DNA of 64,000 nt from JACKOB01 sp024234575 (lineage in GTDB: Bacteria > Pseudomonadota > Gammaproteobacteria > Pseudomonadales > Oleiphilaceae), in NCBI GenBank assembly GCA_051208035.1, contig JBPJFZ010000019.1, positions 1 to 64,000 on the forward strand. Direction: 5' to 3'. The position numbers and the translations under genes were made by a program. Every line of letters starts with the position of its first letter. Position 1 is the stretch's first letter. The notes below the pieces were generated by a model that ran no database searches, was not told the origin of the DNA, and was given only the letters and a program-made list of their open reading frames with translations. Shown here in pieces: positions 51,501-60,589 of the stretch.

Positions 51501-53960
51501 CAAAAAATACGCGCTTTTGCTACGCCTCGTTATAAAGAAGGTTATGAAAAAGGTGTGCACGATCAGGACGCACTGAAAATCTTACAGAAAATGTTACCTG
51601 CGTTAGATAGTGCTGATTTGCTGCGGTATGACCCGCTATGCCGCGGTTTTGTGCAGATTTTCTGGGCTAATATTCAGCACTTGGGAGCAGAGGCCGTCGA
51701 CGAGCTTGTGGCGATTAAAGAGAAAGCCGAGACCTGGCACGAACGAGCACAATCCGCAGCGCAAATGCAGGCGCATTTGAATAGCAGCCGTGCGATGGCA
51801 TTGTTGGAGACAGAGGTTTTAGAGGCGCTAAGTGTATTTCTTAGGATTCACCCTGTACCTGTACCACCGCAAAAAGCTGCTCGCGCCGCAGAGTATCTGG
51901 TGGCAGAGCTTAGTCGCGAACGCATCGGTTTTATTGCCAGCAAATACGGACAAAGGCTGGTTGATGAATTAAAAAGAACGCTGGATGATAGTGCCTGGCG
52001 CAAGTATCAATCGACCCTTGAGAAACTAAAAGGGAAAGTAGCGCAACGCTGGAGCTTAAGTGCTTCATGGTTAGAGGCGTTAGTGGAAGGCAAGAATCTG
52101 GCAACGTTAGCCCGCTATATTCCGGAAGCAATTGCATTAATTAATGCTGATGGCAGGCTGGAGCGCCGCGCAACGGAAGCGGATGTGGAGTTAACGGTAA
52201 CCGAATTACTGGGGGAGCATCCCCGCATCGAAAACCGTTCTCTGGCGTTGGCTGTTGATGACTTCTTTCAAAGGATGGATGAGCATCGTGAAGTCATTAA
52301 AGGCTATCGCGAATATTTGCATCTACGCCAGCAAATCATAGAGGAAGAGCGTGCTGCGTTGCGGCTTGATACCTTCAAGCCCAAGCCGCTTAGCTCATTT
52401 GTTAGAAACAGACTTATCAATGAGTCCTACTTGCCCTTAATTGGAGATAATCTGGCGAAGCAAATGGGTACGGTCGGCGACGATAAACGCACCGATCTGA
52501 TGGGGTTGCTGATGATGATCTCGCCACCAGGCTATGGCAAAACGACCCTGATGGAGTACGTTGCCAGCCGTTTGGGGCTGATTTTTATGAAGATAAACTG
52601 TCCATCGCTGGGACATGATGTGTTATCGCTAGACCCGGAACAGGCGCCCAATGCGACCGCCAGACAGGAACTGCAAAAAGTAAATCTGGGCCTCGAAATG
52701 GGGAATAACGTGATGCTGTATCTAGATGATATCCAGCATACCCATCCCGAATTCTTACAAAAATTTATCTCGTTGTGTGACGGTACAAGAAGGGTTGAAG
52801 GTGTCTGGAAGGGCAAAACCAAAACCTATGATATGCGGGGCAAAAAGTTTTGCGTCGTGATGGCGGGTAACCCATACACAGAATCTGGTGAAGCGTTTAA
52901 AGTGCCGGACATGTTGGCCAACCGGGCAGATATATACAACCTTGGTGACATTCTTGGTGGTATGGAAGAGCAGTTTGCATTGAGCTACATCGAAAACTGC
53001 TTAACATCCAACGCTGTGCTTGCGCCCTTGGCAACGCGAGAAATGAGCGATGTTTACAAACTGGTGAAGCTTGCACAAGGCGAAAATATTGCGACAACGG
53101 AGTTGGCCCACCAATATAGCGGTGCCGAGATTAACGAAATAATCGGTGTGCTGAAAAAGCTGTTTAAAATTCAGGAAGTGGTGTTAAAAATTAATCAACA
53201 GTACATCGCATCTGCGGCACAAGATGATAGTTATCGCACGGAGCCACCTTTCAAGTTGCAGGGTAGTTATCGCAACATGAATAAGATGGCAGAAAAGATA
53301 TCGTCGGTAATGAATGATGAAGAGTTGATGCAGATGATTGCCGATCATTATTTAGGTGAGTCTCAGTTGCTAACAAAAGGCGCAGAAGAAAACCTGCTAA
53401 AACTGGCGCAGTTGAGAGGTAACGCAACTGCCGTGCAGGAGCAGCGCTGGCAGCAAATCTGCAAAGACTTTATGCGCAATAAAGCGATGGGGGGTGGTGA
53501 GGCCGATGTCGGTAGCAAGGTTGTCGCGCAACTCGTCGACCTGGTTGAAGGGGTCCGGCAGATCGGTGAGTCTTCATTAAGTTTCTCCAGCCAGAAAAAT
53601 ACTGTGGATCAGACCGCTGTAAGTGATTCGACAAAACAGGACGAGCAGATGGCCCTCATTAGCCATTCGTTAGGTCGTATCGGTGATGCCTTAGTGTCGG
53701 CAAATCAGTTGATTAAAAAGCAACCATCCAAAGATGTACAACCTAAAATTGAGGTGATTAACCAGCCTGTACCCGGTATTGATAAAGTACTTCGTGCCCT
53801 CGCTGACACGATGGAAACCAGTATATTTCCCTTAGTCAGGCTGATGGATAAGAAGTTCGATATAGACTTACGAAATCATCATAAGATGGTAGAGATATCA
53901 AATCAGTTGCGACAGTTGCAGGCAGAGTACGAAGAAGGCAAACCGGGCGCGACTGAATGA
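48552..53960 (+). CDS. Giant AAA+ ATPase (1802 aa)
   Basis: The N-terminal 450 residues are mostly beta-rich and unrecognised (repeat-like YLLFGYNVFIG, IFPGGYYLQTG). About 480-870 is coiled coil, and about 870-1300 helical. The ATPase is at about 1290-1600: Walker A SPPGYGKTTLMEY (about 1322-1334), Walker B NVMLYLDDIQH (about 1384-1394), and sensor-like VVMAGNPYTESGEAF with a bound-state motif NRADIYNLGD. This is MoxR/RavA-like in style. The C-terminus has coiled coil again. Similar large proteins are annotated as DNA repair ATPases on weak grounds. The flotillin/PspA context argues for a membrane-stress role. It overlaps the rhomboid gene by 4 bp. Confidence 0.8.
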   Translation: MAKKDESATVAKVSGDAQGSGVLENAVAAGGAYEVIRRRLTDQGKTLNKLTRDLNEARLAEFGSSEMKVASRVRVRTENNCIARDMVQVGDYLLFGYNVFIGLKKETVVDDVFSLFQVKDGDASEELEPVPLAGSFLSAPSFVSDFLELYRYYKHTKLVELTVNHGKLLAGFQIGERLEDIRVFRWSVSADGKDIKYIDNRGERDIQLPPAYDFEWIETTRENTVHGKHPHVSILDKVFVETVGGDLTVKVENNTKDGLGIYREPVDDATQSLDDARILYAELGGLILLKVLPYKENVWRYLIFNTMTEAVLRVDAIGQSCVQLPEDHGIIFPGGYYLQTGEFKAFDQGIVSKESQGLKFKKMIRSPNGEDVMYAFYEPQDGVVGLFAYNLISKTLQNPLYCHGYALSEAGTLVVFSAETEPTRVHPMQIWHTPFVSQEFASKSDVSQTFFGRIGNAALVRGVSDLFSICRLIDEQSASARLYEELSKSTLKIFDSHYWVSDYVPSDTASERIADVLKTVSQTAELVIDEFEKVQSIQRQSQKAMADAEVTQTGILQSLRPESWDTAEQYVEALNKIRHQQGHLTTIKEYRYIDVARLEQLDAVLVEAKEKLSAQTVAFLADEKSLQPYLVKIDELNAQVASAETIASLTPIIEVIEQTAEGLDLLSELMATLKVQDTTVRTRIIDAISEVYSKLNQSKATARHKQKNVGSEEAIAQFGAQFKLFSQSITNALGMATTPARCDEQLSRLLVQLEELESQFSEYEQFLADIMAKREEIYESFESHKQKLLDERQRKAQSVNDAADRILKSIERRSIKFTEADELNTYFASDALVLKVREMIERLRELESSVKADDVASRFKSIKEQAIRSLRDKSDIYEAGGNVIKLGPKHKFSVNTQELDLTILPRGDNLFIHLTGTDFFEELRRPELLALRPYWDMSLESETDAVYRAEYLAAQMIAAAEAGTDGLTRDDLNTALLDESVLLQKIRAFATPRYKEGYEKGVHDQDALKILQKMLPALDSADLLRYDPLCRGFVQIFWANIQHLGAEAVDELVAIKEKAETWHERAQSAAQMQAHLNSSRAMALLETEVLEALSVFLRIHPVPVPPQKAARAAEYLVAELSRERIGFIASKYGQRLVDELKRTLDDSAWRKYQSTLEKLKGKVAQRWSLSASWLEALVEGKNLATLARYIPEAIALINADGRLERRATEADVELTVTELLGEHPRIENRSLALAVDDFFQRMDEHREVIKGYREYLHLRQQIIEEERAALRLDTFKPKPLSSFVRNRLINESYLPLIGDNLAKQMGTVGDDKRTDLMGLLMMISPPGYGKTTLMEYVASRLGLIFMKINCPSLGHDVLSLDPEQAPNATARQELQKVNLGLEMGNNVMLYLDDIQHTHPEFLQKFISLCDGTRRVEGVWKGKTKTYDMRGKKFCVVMAGNPYTESGEAFKVPDMLANRADIYNLGDILGGMEEQFALSYIENCLTSNAVLAPLATREMSDVYKLVKLAQGENIATTELAHQYSGAEINEIIGVLKKLFKIQEVVLKINQQYIASAAQDDSYRTEPPFKLQGSYRNMNKMAEKISSVMNDEELMQMIADHYLGESQLLTKGAEENLLKLAQLRGNATAVQEQRWQQICKDFMRNKAMGGGEADVGSKVVAQLVDLVEGVRQIGESSLSFSSQKNTVDQTAVSDSTKQDEQMALISHSLGRIGDALVSANQLIKKQPSKDVQPKIEVINQPVPGIDKVLRALADTMETSIFPLVRLMDKKFDIDLRNHHKMVEISNQLRQLQAEYEEGKPGATE

Positions 53961-54532
53961 TAGCAATTGCATGGCGGCGGGCAAAAGTGATCTTATTGAT
54001 CAGCCTGCTGATGTGTGTGGTGTTTCTCTGTAATCTGCTTCTGGATGGGCTGCTTAACCAGTACGGGGTTCGTCCGCGGCAAACGGATAGTCTTGGTTAC
54101 ATTTACACGATGCCTTTTTTGCATGGAAGTCTTAGTCATTTACTAAATAATCTGGCCGGCTTTTTGATTTTCGGGTGGTTGTGCGTATTGCGGCCTATAG
54201 GGCTCTTCTATCTGGCGAGCTTCGTTATTATCAGTCTCGGTGGTTTTTTCGTTTGGATGTTTGGTCGCGATGCAATTCACATAGGGGCGAGTGGCTGGAT
54301 TTTTGGTTTGTGGAGTCTCAATATCGCCTTTGCCTGGTTTGACCGTAAGCTGCTCAATATTGTTATCGCTGTTGGTGTGATGTTTTTATATGGCGGCATG
54401 ATCTATGGTGTTTTACCGCAGGGAGGGAATGTTTCATTCGAGTCCCATCTTGCCGGCTTCTTTGCCGGAATAGTCGCTGCATGGGTATGTTCCACCAGGC
54501 TGGGGGTGCGTATCAGTCGGTCTAAAAAATAG
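53957..54532 (+). CDS. Rhomboid-family intramembrane protease
   Basis: 191 residues with six hydrophobic segments. The catalytic serine is in GASGWIFG (about 110-113), the histidine in SHLAGFFAG (about 162), and HLLNN of helix 2 (about 60-64) matches the family HxxxN. The serine/histidine dyad is therefore complete. It is translationally coupled to the ATPase gene (ATGA overlap), so cleavage of a membrane protein may be part of the same pathway. Confidence 0.85.
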   Translation: MIAIAWRRAKVILLISLLMCVVFLCNLLLDGLLNQYGVRPRQTDSLGYIYTMPFLHGSLSHLLNNLAGFLIFGWLCVLRPIGLFYLASFVIISLGGFFVWMFGRDAIHIGASGWIFGLWSLNIAFAWFDRKLLNIVIAVGVMFLYGGMIYGVLPQGGNVSFESHLAGFFAGIVAAWVCSTRLGVRISRSKK

Positions 54533-54597
54533 AGTGTGCGCTGATCGGGGGGTATTAAAATTTATGAGCGCCAAAACTGCCGTTGAGGAAAAGGTTA

Positions 54598-55290
54598 GTG
54601 AAAACTAGTTTGCAAGAGTTAGAAGGGCACCTTCGTGAGGTGTTTGCCGATGTTGTTCTGGATAAGGACGAAAAGGCCGAATTAACCTTGTTGGTAGAGT
54701 CCCTGCATGAGGATGAGGTGCGCTTTCTTAGAAACAAAGGTTTTATGTTGGCGAGAGAGGCACTTGCCCAAGATCAAACCAATGCATTGACGGTATTGAG
54801 GTGGCTAGAGCAGGTGATGAAGGTGTTGCATCGTCCTTCATCACTGTCTGCTGTAAAAAATTCGGCACACTTCAGCCCCGGAGATGCTTGTCGCAAAAAA
54901 ATAATTCAACTATTTCGTGAAGCCAGTAAAGACATAGATATATGCGTGTTTACCATTGCCGATGACAGTTTGGCTGCTGAAATTGTGAAGGCGCATCGAC
55001 GTGGTGTTACTGTTCGCGTGATCACTGATAATGATAAAGCTCATGATATGGGCAGTGATATTGATATGTTAGCTGAGAGCGGCATTAACGTCCGCATGGA
55101 TCGTCAATCCAGCCACATGCATCACAAATTCGCGTTGTTTGATAACCGTGTGCTGGTTAATGGCAGTTTCAATTGGACGAGAAGTGCCAGTCGTTCAAAT
55201 CAGGAGAATATTGTTGTAACAACCGATGAGGATACCGTTGCTGAGTTTCAGCAGCAGTTTGTAGCATTATGGAAGCAGTTTGCGGATTAA
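54598..55290 (+). CDS. PLD-family nuclease/lipase, single HKD motif
   Basis: 230 residues from GTG 54598. TTG 54583 is also open, and an ATG at 54564 is in another frame that stops after 14 codons. The first 80 residues form a separate helical domain. A phospholipase D-like domain follows, with HMHHKFALFDNRVLVNGSFNWT (by position about 173-194), which is HxK(x4)D plus GSFNWT. One HKD motif per chain means it works as a dimer, as in Nuc and cardiolipin hydrolases. It is the last gene of the run. It could act on DNA or on lipid; the neighbours favour membrane. Confidence 0.8.
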   Translation: MKTSLQELEGHLREVFADVVLDKDEKAELTLLVESLHEDEVRFLRNKGFMLAREALAQDQTNALTVLRWLEQVMKVLHRPSSLSAVKNSAHFSPGDACRKKIIQLFREASKDIDICVFTIADDSLAAEIVKAHRRGVTVRVITDNDKAHDMGSDIDMLAESGINVRMDRQSSHMHHKFALFDNRVLVNGSFNWTRSASRSNQENIVVTTDEDTVAEFQQQFVALWKQFAD

Positions 55291-55340
55291 TCTGAGCCTT
55301 TGGCAACGGTGATGACGGTGGTAAATTTTTTATCAAAATA

Positions 55341-55377
55341 AAAAAGCCCCCAAAGACTAAGTCTATGGGGGCTTTTT
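55341..55377. terminator. Bidirectional terminator
   Basis: AAAAAGCCCCC and GGGGGCTTTTT pair perfectly, with an inner AGAC/GTCT stem. T-runs on both sides serve the converging PLD-type gene and EF-G gene. Confidence 0.88.
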
Positions 55378-55391
55378 ACTAAGCTTGCAAA

Positions 55392-57482
55392 TTACTTCGC
55401 AGCGTTAGCTTTCCTTTCTTTTTCTGCAGCAATAACAGCGTCTGAAACTGATGACGGGCAAGGCATGTAGTGCGAGAACTCCATAGAGAACTGACCACGA
55501 CCTGATGTCATTGTACGCAGAGTACCGATGTAACCAAACATTTCAGAAAGAGGCACATCTGCCTTGATTCGAACGCCAGTTACGCCAGCTTGTTGATCTT
55601 TGATCATGCCACGACGACGGTTTAAGTCACCGATAACGTCACCAACGTGCGCATCAGGAGTAAATACGTCAACTTTCATGATTGGTTCGATCAGCTGTGG
55701 AGCTGCCTTTGGAATTGATTGACGGAAAGCGCCTTTCGCTGCAATTTCGAACGCTATTGCAGAGGAGTCAACCGCGTGGTAGCCACCGTCGAACAGTTCC
55801 ACTTCAACATCCAATACCGGGAATCCTGCAAGTGTGCCGTGTGGCAACATGCTCTTAAAGCCCTTCTCAACAGCAGGGAAGAATTCTTTCGGAACGTTAC
55901 CGCCCACAACCACTGATGCGAACTTGAAGCCTGATCCTGGCTCGCCTGGCCTGATGCGGTAATCGATTTTACCGTACTGACCAGAACCACCAGATTGCTT
56001 CTTGTGGGTGTAGCTGTCTTCAACTGCTTTTGTGATCGTTTCACGGTAGGCAACCTGTGGCTTACCAACGTTCAGTTCAACGCCGTGGGTACGCTTAAGG
56101 ATGTCTACTTTGATATCCAGGTGCAGTTCGCCCATACCTTTCAGAATGGTTTCGCCTGAGTCTTCGTCAGTTTCTACGCGGAATGATGGATCTTCAGCGA
56201 TCATCTTGCCCAGTGCAACACCAAGCTTTTCCATGCCTGCCTTGTCTTTAGGCGCTACAGCGATAGAGATAACCGGGTCAGGGAACACCATTGCTTCAAG
56301 TGTGCAAGGGTGCTTTGGATCACAAAGAGTGTGACCTGTTTGTACGTTTTTCATACCAACGATAGCGATAATGTCACCCGCTTGCGCGTGGTCGATTTCG
56401 TTACGGTCGTTAGCATGCATCTCAACCATACGGCCTACACGCTCTGTTTTACCTGTGAAGGAGTTCAGAATGGTGTCGCCTTTTTTGAGCAGACCAGAAT
56501 AAATACGAACGAATGTCAAAGCGCCAAAACGGTCATCCATGATTTTGAATGCCAGAGCTTTGAGGCTGGCATCAGTGGTAACGGTAGCATATTCGCCAGT
56601 TTCATTACCTTCTTCGTCAGTCAGTGGCTGCTTGGTTGCTTCCGTTGGATCTGGCAGGAAGTCAACAACCGCATCCAATACCAGCTGGATACCTTTGTTT
56701 TTGAATGCAGAACCACAGTATGTGGGGAAGAAGTCCAGCTTGATGGTACCTTTACGGATACAGGCTTTCACATCTTCAATTGAAGGCTCTTCGCCTTCCA
56801 TGTATGCCATTAACAGGTCATCGTCCTGTTCCAGAGCAGTTTCGATCATCTGCTGACGGTAGTCTTCAACCAAGTCGACCATATCTGCAGGAATGTCTTT
56901 AACTTCGTAGTTTTCTGGCAGACCAGAATCATCCCAAATAAACGCTTTACGGGATAACAGGTCAACAACGCCGCAGAATTCATCTTCGATACCGATTGGC
57001 AGAACCATCACAAGTGGTTTCGCGCCCAGTACGTTCTTAACCTGATCAACAACGCGCAGGAAGTCTGCACCCATGCGGTCAAGTTTGTTAACGAAGATAA
57101 CTCGCGCAACTTCTGAGTCGTTCGCATAACGCCAGTTGGTTTCAGATTGTGGCTCAACACCGCCAGAACCACAGAATACACCGATACCACCGTCGAGAAC
57201 TTTCAGAGATCGGTATACTTCGATAGTGAAGTCAACGTGCCCAGGAGTATCGATGATGTTAAAACGGTGATCTTTCCAGAAACAGGTTGTCGCGGCAGAC
57301 TGAATAGTGATGCCTCGCTCTTGCTCTTGTTCCATAAAGTCTGTGGTTGCAGCACCATCGTGTACTTCACCAGTTTTATGGATCTTACCGGTCAGTTTCA
57401 GGATTCGTTCAGTTGTCGTTGTTTTACCAGCATCAACGTGGGCGAAAATACCTATATTTCTATATTTGGATAATTCAGTCAT
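55392..57482 (-). CDS. fusA: Elongation factor G, second type
   Basis: 696 residues. G motifs AHVDAGKT, DTPGHVDF and NKLDRMGADF are intact, followed by domains II-V. It stands alone, not in the rpsL-rpsG-fusA-tuf operon. The variations FCGSGGVEPQSETNWRYA and ITIQSAATTCFW are like the EF-G2-type paralogues of marine gammaproteobacteria and Pseudomonas. It could work in translocation or ribosome recycling. Whether it is the main EF-G of the cell cannot be seen here. Confidence 0.9.
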   Translation of the reverse strand: MTELSKYRNIGIFAHVDAGKTTTTERILKLTGKIHKTGEVHDGAATTDFMEQEQERGITIQSAATTCFWKDHRFNIIDTPGHVDFTIEVYRSLKVLDGGIGVFCGSGGVEPQSETNWRYANDSEVARVIFVNKLDRMGADFLRVVDQVKNVLGAKPLVMVLPIGIEDEFCGVVDLLSRKAFIWDDSGLPENYEVKDIPADMVDLVEDYRQQMIETALEQDDDLLMAYMEGEEPSIEDVKACIRKGTIKLDFFPTYCGSAFKNKGIQLVLDAVVDFLPDPTEATKQPLTDEEGNETGEYATVTTDASLKALAFKIMDDRFGALTFVRIYSGLLKKGDTILNSFTGKTERVGRMVEMHANDRNEIDHAQAGDIIAIVGMKNVQTGHTLCDPKHPCTLEAMVFPDPVISIAVAPKDKAGMEKLGVALGKMIAEDPSFRVETDEDSGETILKGMGELHLDIKVDILKRTHGVELNVGKPQVAYRETITKAVEDSYTHKKQSGGSGQYGKIDYRIRPGEPGSGFKFASVVVGGNVPKEFFPAVEKGFKSMLPHGTLAGFPVLDVEVELFDGGYHAVDSSAIAFEIAAKGAFRQSIPKAAPQLIEPIMKVDVFTPDAHVGDVIGDLNRRRGMIKDQQAGVTGVRIKADVPLSEMFGYIGTLRTMTSGRGQFSMEFSHYMPCPSSVSDAVIAAEKERKANAAK

Positions 57483-57520
57483 TGTTTTACTCGATACGCC
57501 AGGGACAAAAATTTCGCGGT

Positions 57521-57549
57521 AGTATACAGTATTTGAAAAATGTTTGATA
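57521..57549 (-). promoter_or_regulatory. Possible EF-G promoter
   Basis: On the minus strand TATACT (57526-57521) with an 18-bp spacer and TTATCA upstream (about 57550-57545). TSS would be about 35 bp before the ATG. The -35 is weak. Confidence 0.35.
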
Positions 57550-57781
57550 AGAATTTAGTGATTTATGACGCATACATTGTAAAAAGTTTTAAATTAAGGC
57601 GAGGGATTAGTTTTTGTTGGTGCAAGGTGGGTGTTTTAGGTGCTTTTTCGCGGGCTAAATCATTTTTATTGCAGTGAGAGACTTATTACCACCTCATCAC
57701 GACAAAGCTAAAATGGATGCCACGGCTCTTGTTAGCGGGAATATGGCATCCATTAAGGTAGATGTTGCTTAAGTTTGCGTA

Positions 57782-58564
57782 TTAGCGAGCGCGCTTTAAG
57801 CTGTTTTGCGAGAAATCGCCATCGTCGAGGCCTGTTTTAAACTTGAAATCGCTCCAGATCAATTGCGTGCTCTTACCTGTTTGGTGGTTTACCATGTTGC
57901 TGTCATTGGCACGCCAGTATTGTCCGAGGTACTGCTTATAGTCTTTGGGCTCCAGAGTCTTCAGCAAAGATTTTTTTCGATCGTAGTATTCAACTTTTTG
58001 TACCCGGTACTCTTGCTGATCTAACCAGGCGATTTGCTTAGTGTAACCAGAGTCTTCGTCAATCGGGAAGCGTTCAATAACAAAACAGGTCAGGCTGCCG
58101 CAGGCCTCATCACGCAGATAGTTGTAAGTGTATTTTTCTACTTCCTGCGAACTGAGATCCTCAAAGGCAAACTCGCTGCCCATAAAAGGCCCGGATTTAT
58201 TGCTCGATGCTATTCTTTTGACGCGTTTCAGGGCGGGCAGGTATAGCCATTGATCGTCCGAGCCGGTTTTATGAGAGTAGGTAAGTAAAGCTGTTCCTCG
58301 CACATCGGCAGGCTCGTCAAAGATGGTTAAGCTTTTATCTCCATCATCTTTTACTTCAAGCGTATTAACACGTAGCGACCGTATGCTCTCGTCACCGTTT
58401 TTATTGCGCAATATCATTTTCATATCGGCAGTCGAGTCGACCCAGCCTAAGTCTCTTTTGTCAGCTTCGACGGCGATCGCTAATCCTTTTTCCTGGGATG
58501 TTTGTGCAAAGCAGGTGCTCGATAAGCCAACAGCAATGAGGGTGCAACCTAATATTTTCAGCAT
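57782..58564 (-). CDS. LolA-like periplasmic protein
   Basis: 260 residues. Signal peptide of about 20 residues (MLKILGCTLIAVGLSSTCFA). The rest has the lipoprotein-sorting LolA_like pattern of this family: DMKMILRNKNGDESIRSL, QWLYLPALKRVKRIASSNKSGPFMGSEFAFEDLSS (by position about 48-145). Such proteins are often next to an MMPL transporter; none is present here. It probably carries a lipid or lipoprotein across the periplasm. Confidence 0.78.
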   Translation of the reverse strand: MLKILGCTLIAVGLSSTCFAQTSQEKGLAIAVEADKRDLGWVDSTADMKMILRNKNGDESIRSLRVNTLEVKDDGDKSLTIFDEPADVRGTALLTYSHKTGSDDQWLYLPALKRVKRIASSNKSGPFMGSEFAFEDLSSQEVEKYTYNYLRDEACGSLTCFVIERFPIDEDSGYTKQIAWLDQQEYRVQKVEYYDRKKSLLKTLEPKDYKQYLGQYWRANDSNMVNHQTGKSTQLIWSDFKFKTGLDDGDFSQNSLKRAR

Positions 58565-58744
58565 AAATGGGGCTCCAATATTATTCCATGTTGTAAAACG
58601 TCAGAGAGTGGCTTCTGTATTAACAATGCTAGTGTAAAAAGTATAGCAAAAGCCATAAGTGTTGTGTTTGCGTCGCTTTTCTATTTTTATATCGCAGCGG
58701 CTATCAGTAATAGTGCCGACAGCCACCGCTGTTTATGATTCTGT

Positions 58745-60505
58745 TTAAGATGGGGTTACTCGCATGACTTCTTCTATTGTGGTTAGTCCTGATGATACTT
58801 TTTGTGCACCACTTAGACGCAGGCTGTGCATGCCTTCTTTAATTGCCTTGATGCGGATTTTTTCCACATCGCATGAATTGTCTACTAATTTGTGTATTTC
58901 CTCACTCATTAACATCACCTCATAGACTCCCGCACGCCCTCGGTAGCCGGTGTTGCGACATTCAAGACAGCCCACAGGCTGCATCGGGGCTTTGGGGGGT
59001 GATGCTTTCCATGGGCTGACCAGTGCCTGCCAGTCCTTTTCATCGACCGAGCCGGAGGCTTTGCAGGTAGAGCACAGGGTTCTGACCAGTCGCTGCGCCA
59101 TCACACCAAGAACCGTGGCGCGGATAAGGTAGGGTGGGATGCCTAACTCTAGAAGTCGGGTGATGGCGCTGGGGGCGTCATTGGTGTGCAGTGTGGAAAG
59201 TACCAGGTGTCCGGTGAGGGCTGCCTGGATCGCCATTTCGGCAGTTTCAAGGTCGCGGATTTCGCCAATCATGACGATATCCGGGTCTTGCCGCATCAGA
59301 GCGCGAATGCCTGTGGCAAAATTGACATCGTGAGCATGCTGCACCTGAGTCTGGTTAAAAAGTGGTTCGACCATTTCAATGGGGTCTTCAATGGTGCAGA
59401 TATTGACTTCCGGTGTTGCCAGGTGCTTTAGGGTTGAGTAAAGCGTCGTTGTTTTGCCTGATCCGGTAGGACCGGTGACAAGAATAATGCCATGTGGCTT
59501 TTGGGTGACTTTCTCCCATTTTGACTGATCGTCTTGTGAAAAACCCATTTCAGGAAAGGATTTCATTAACACTTCAGGGTCAAATATCCGCATTACCAGC
59601 TTTTCGCCAAACACGGTTGGAAGGGTTGATAGCCTTAGCTCAACCTCCTGGTTCTCGGTGTTGCGGGTTTTAATGCGCCCGTCTTGCGGCTTTCTTTTTT
59701 CGGCAATATTCAGACGCCCTAGAATCTTTAAACGGCTGAGCACTGCCATGCCGACTTGAGCGGGAAATTCGTAAACATTGTGCAGCACGCCGTCAATTCG
59801 AAATCTGACATGGGATACCTCGCGCCGGGGTTCGATATGGATATCACTAGCGCGTTGTTCGTAAGCGTATTGAAACAGCCAGTCGACGATGCTGACAATA
59901 TGCTGATCATTGGCGTCATGGGTTTTGTTACCCAGATCCATCATTTGTTCAAAATTGTGGGTGTGTGTTTTGTCGCTTAGCCCTTGCGCCTGCTCAACTG
60001 ATTTTGCCAGCTGATAAAACTCGACGGTGAAGTGTTTAATATCAACGGGGCTGGTGACTACGCGTCGAATGTCTTTTTTTAGCACATGGCGCAAGTTTTC
60101 TTCCCAGTCGCGGCGAAAAGGCTGGGCGCTGGCGACGGTAACATAGTTTTCGCTAACTTCTACCGCCAGTATTTCGTGTCGTTGGGCAAATGCGAAAGAC
60201 ATGACCTGGGCGATTGCGCGGGCATCTACTTTAAGGGCATCAATTCGGTAGTAGGGCTGGCCGCTATGGGTCGCCAGCCAGCGGCTAAGAAATTCAATAT
60301 CCAGCGGTTTTTGCTGCAACGATTTCATGTTGCACTGGGCTATCAGTTCTAAGGGGTGTTTTTTTCGAGAGACATCGGTTTCGATGTCTCTCGCTGAAAT
60401 TCGCTTTCTTTGCTCCCCGTCGATGATTCCATCCTTCGCCAGCAGGTTGACGAAGTCGTGAAATGTCAGGAGTTTGTCAGGGCTGGGAGTAAAGGTTGCT
60501 TGCAT
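58745..60505 (-). CDS. GspE/PilB-family secretion ATPase
   Basis: 586 residues. N-terminal MshEN-like part (about 1-180). ATPase with GPTGSGKTTT (about 345-354), the Asp box IEDPIEMVE, Walker B IGEIRDLETAE and His box LHTNDA. Tetracysteine zinc motif CSTC...CLEC near 478-515. It powers type II secretion or type IV pilus assembly. It stands alone without other gsp or pil genes, so the machine it serves cannot be told. Confidence 0.88.
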   Translation of the reverse strand: MQATFTPSPDKLLTFHDFVNLLAKDGIIDGEQRKRISARDIETDVSRKKHPLELIAQCNMKSLQQKPLDIEFLSRWLATHSGQPYYRIDALKVDARAIAQVMSFAFAQRHEILAVEVSENYVTVASAQPFRRDWEENLRHVLKKDIRRVVTSPVDIKHFTVEFYQLAKSVEQAQGLSDKTHTHNFEQMMDLGNKTHDANDQHIVSIVDWLFQYAYEQRASDIHIEPRREVSHVRFRIDGVLHNVYEFPAQVGMAVLSRLKILGRLNIAEKRKPQDGRIKTRNTENQEVELRLSTLPTVFGEKLVMRIFDPEVLMKSFPEMGFSQDDQSKWEKVTQKPHGIILVTGPTGSGKTTTLYSTLKHLATPEVNICTIEDPIEMVEPLFNQTQVQHAHDVNFATGIRALMRQDPDIVMIGEIRDLETAEMAIQAALTGHLVLSTLHTNDAPSAITRLLELGIPPYLIRATVLGVMAQRLVRTLCSTCKASGSVDEKDWQALVSPWKASPPKAPMQPVGCLECRNTGYRGRAGVYEVMLMSEEIHKLVDNSCDVEKIRIKAIKEGMHSLRLSGAQKVSSGLTTIEEVMRVTPS

Positions 60506-60589
60506 TCGGCTGGGTTACTCTTTGTCGGGTGGTCAACATTACCTGCAGGTTCAATTGCTGATACAGTCTAAATTTAATTAACTGTCAGG

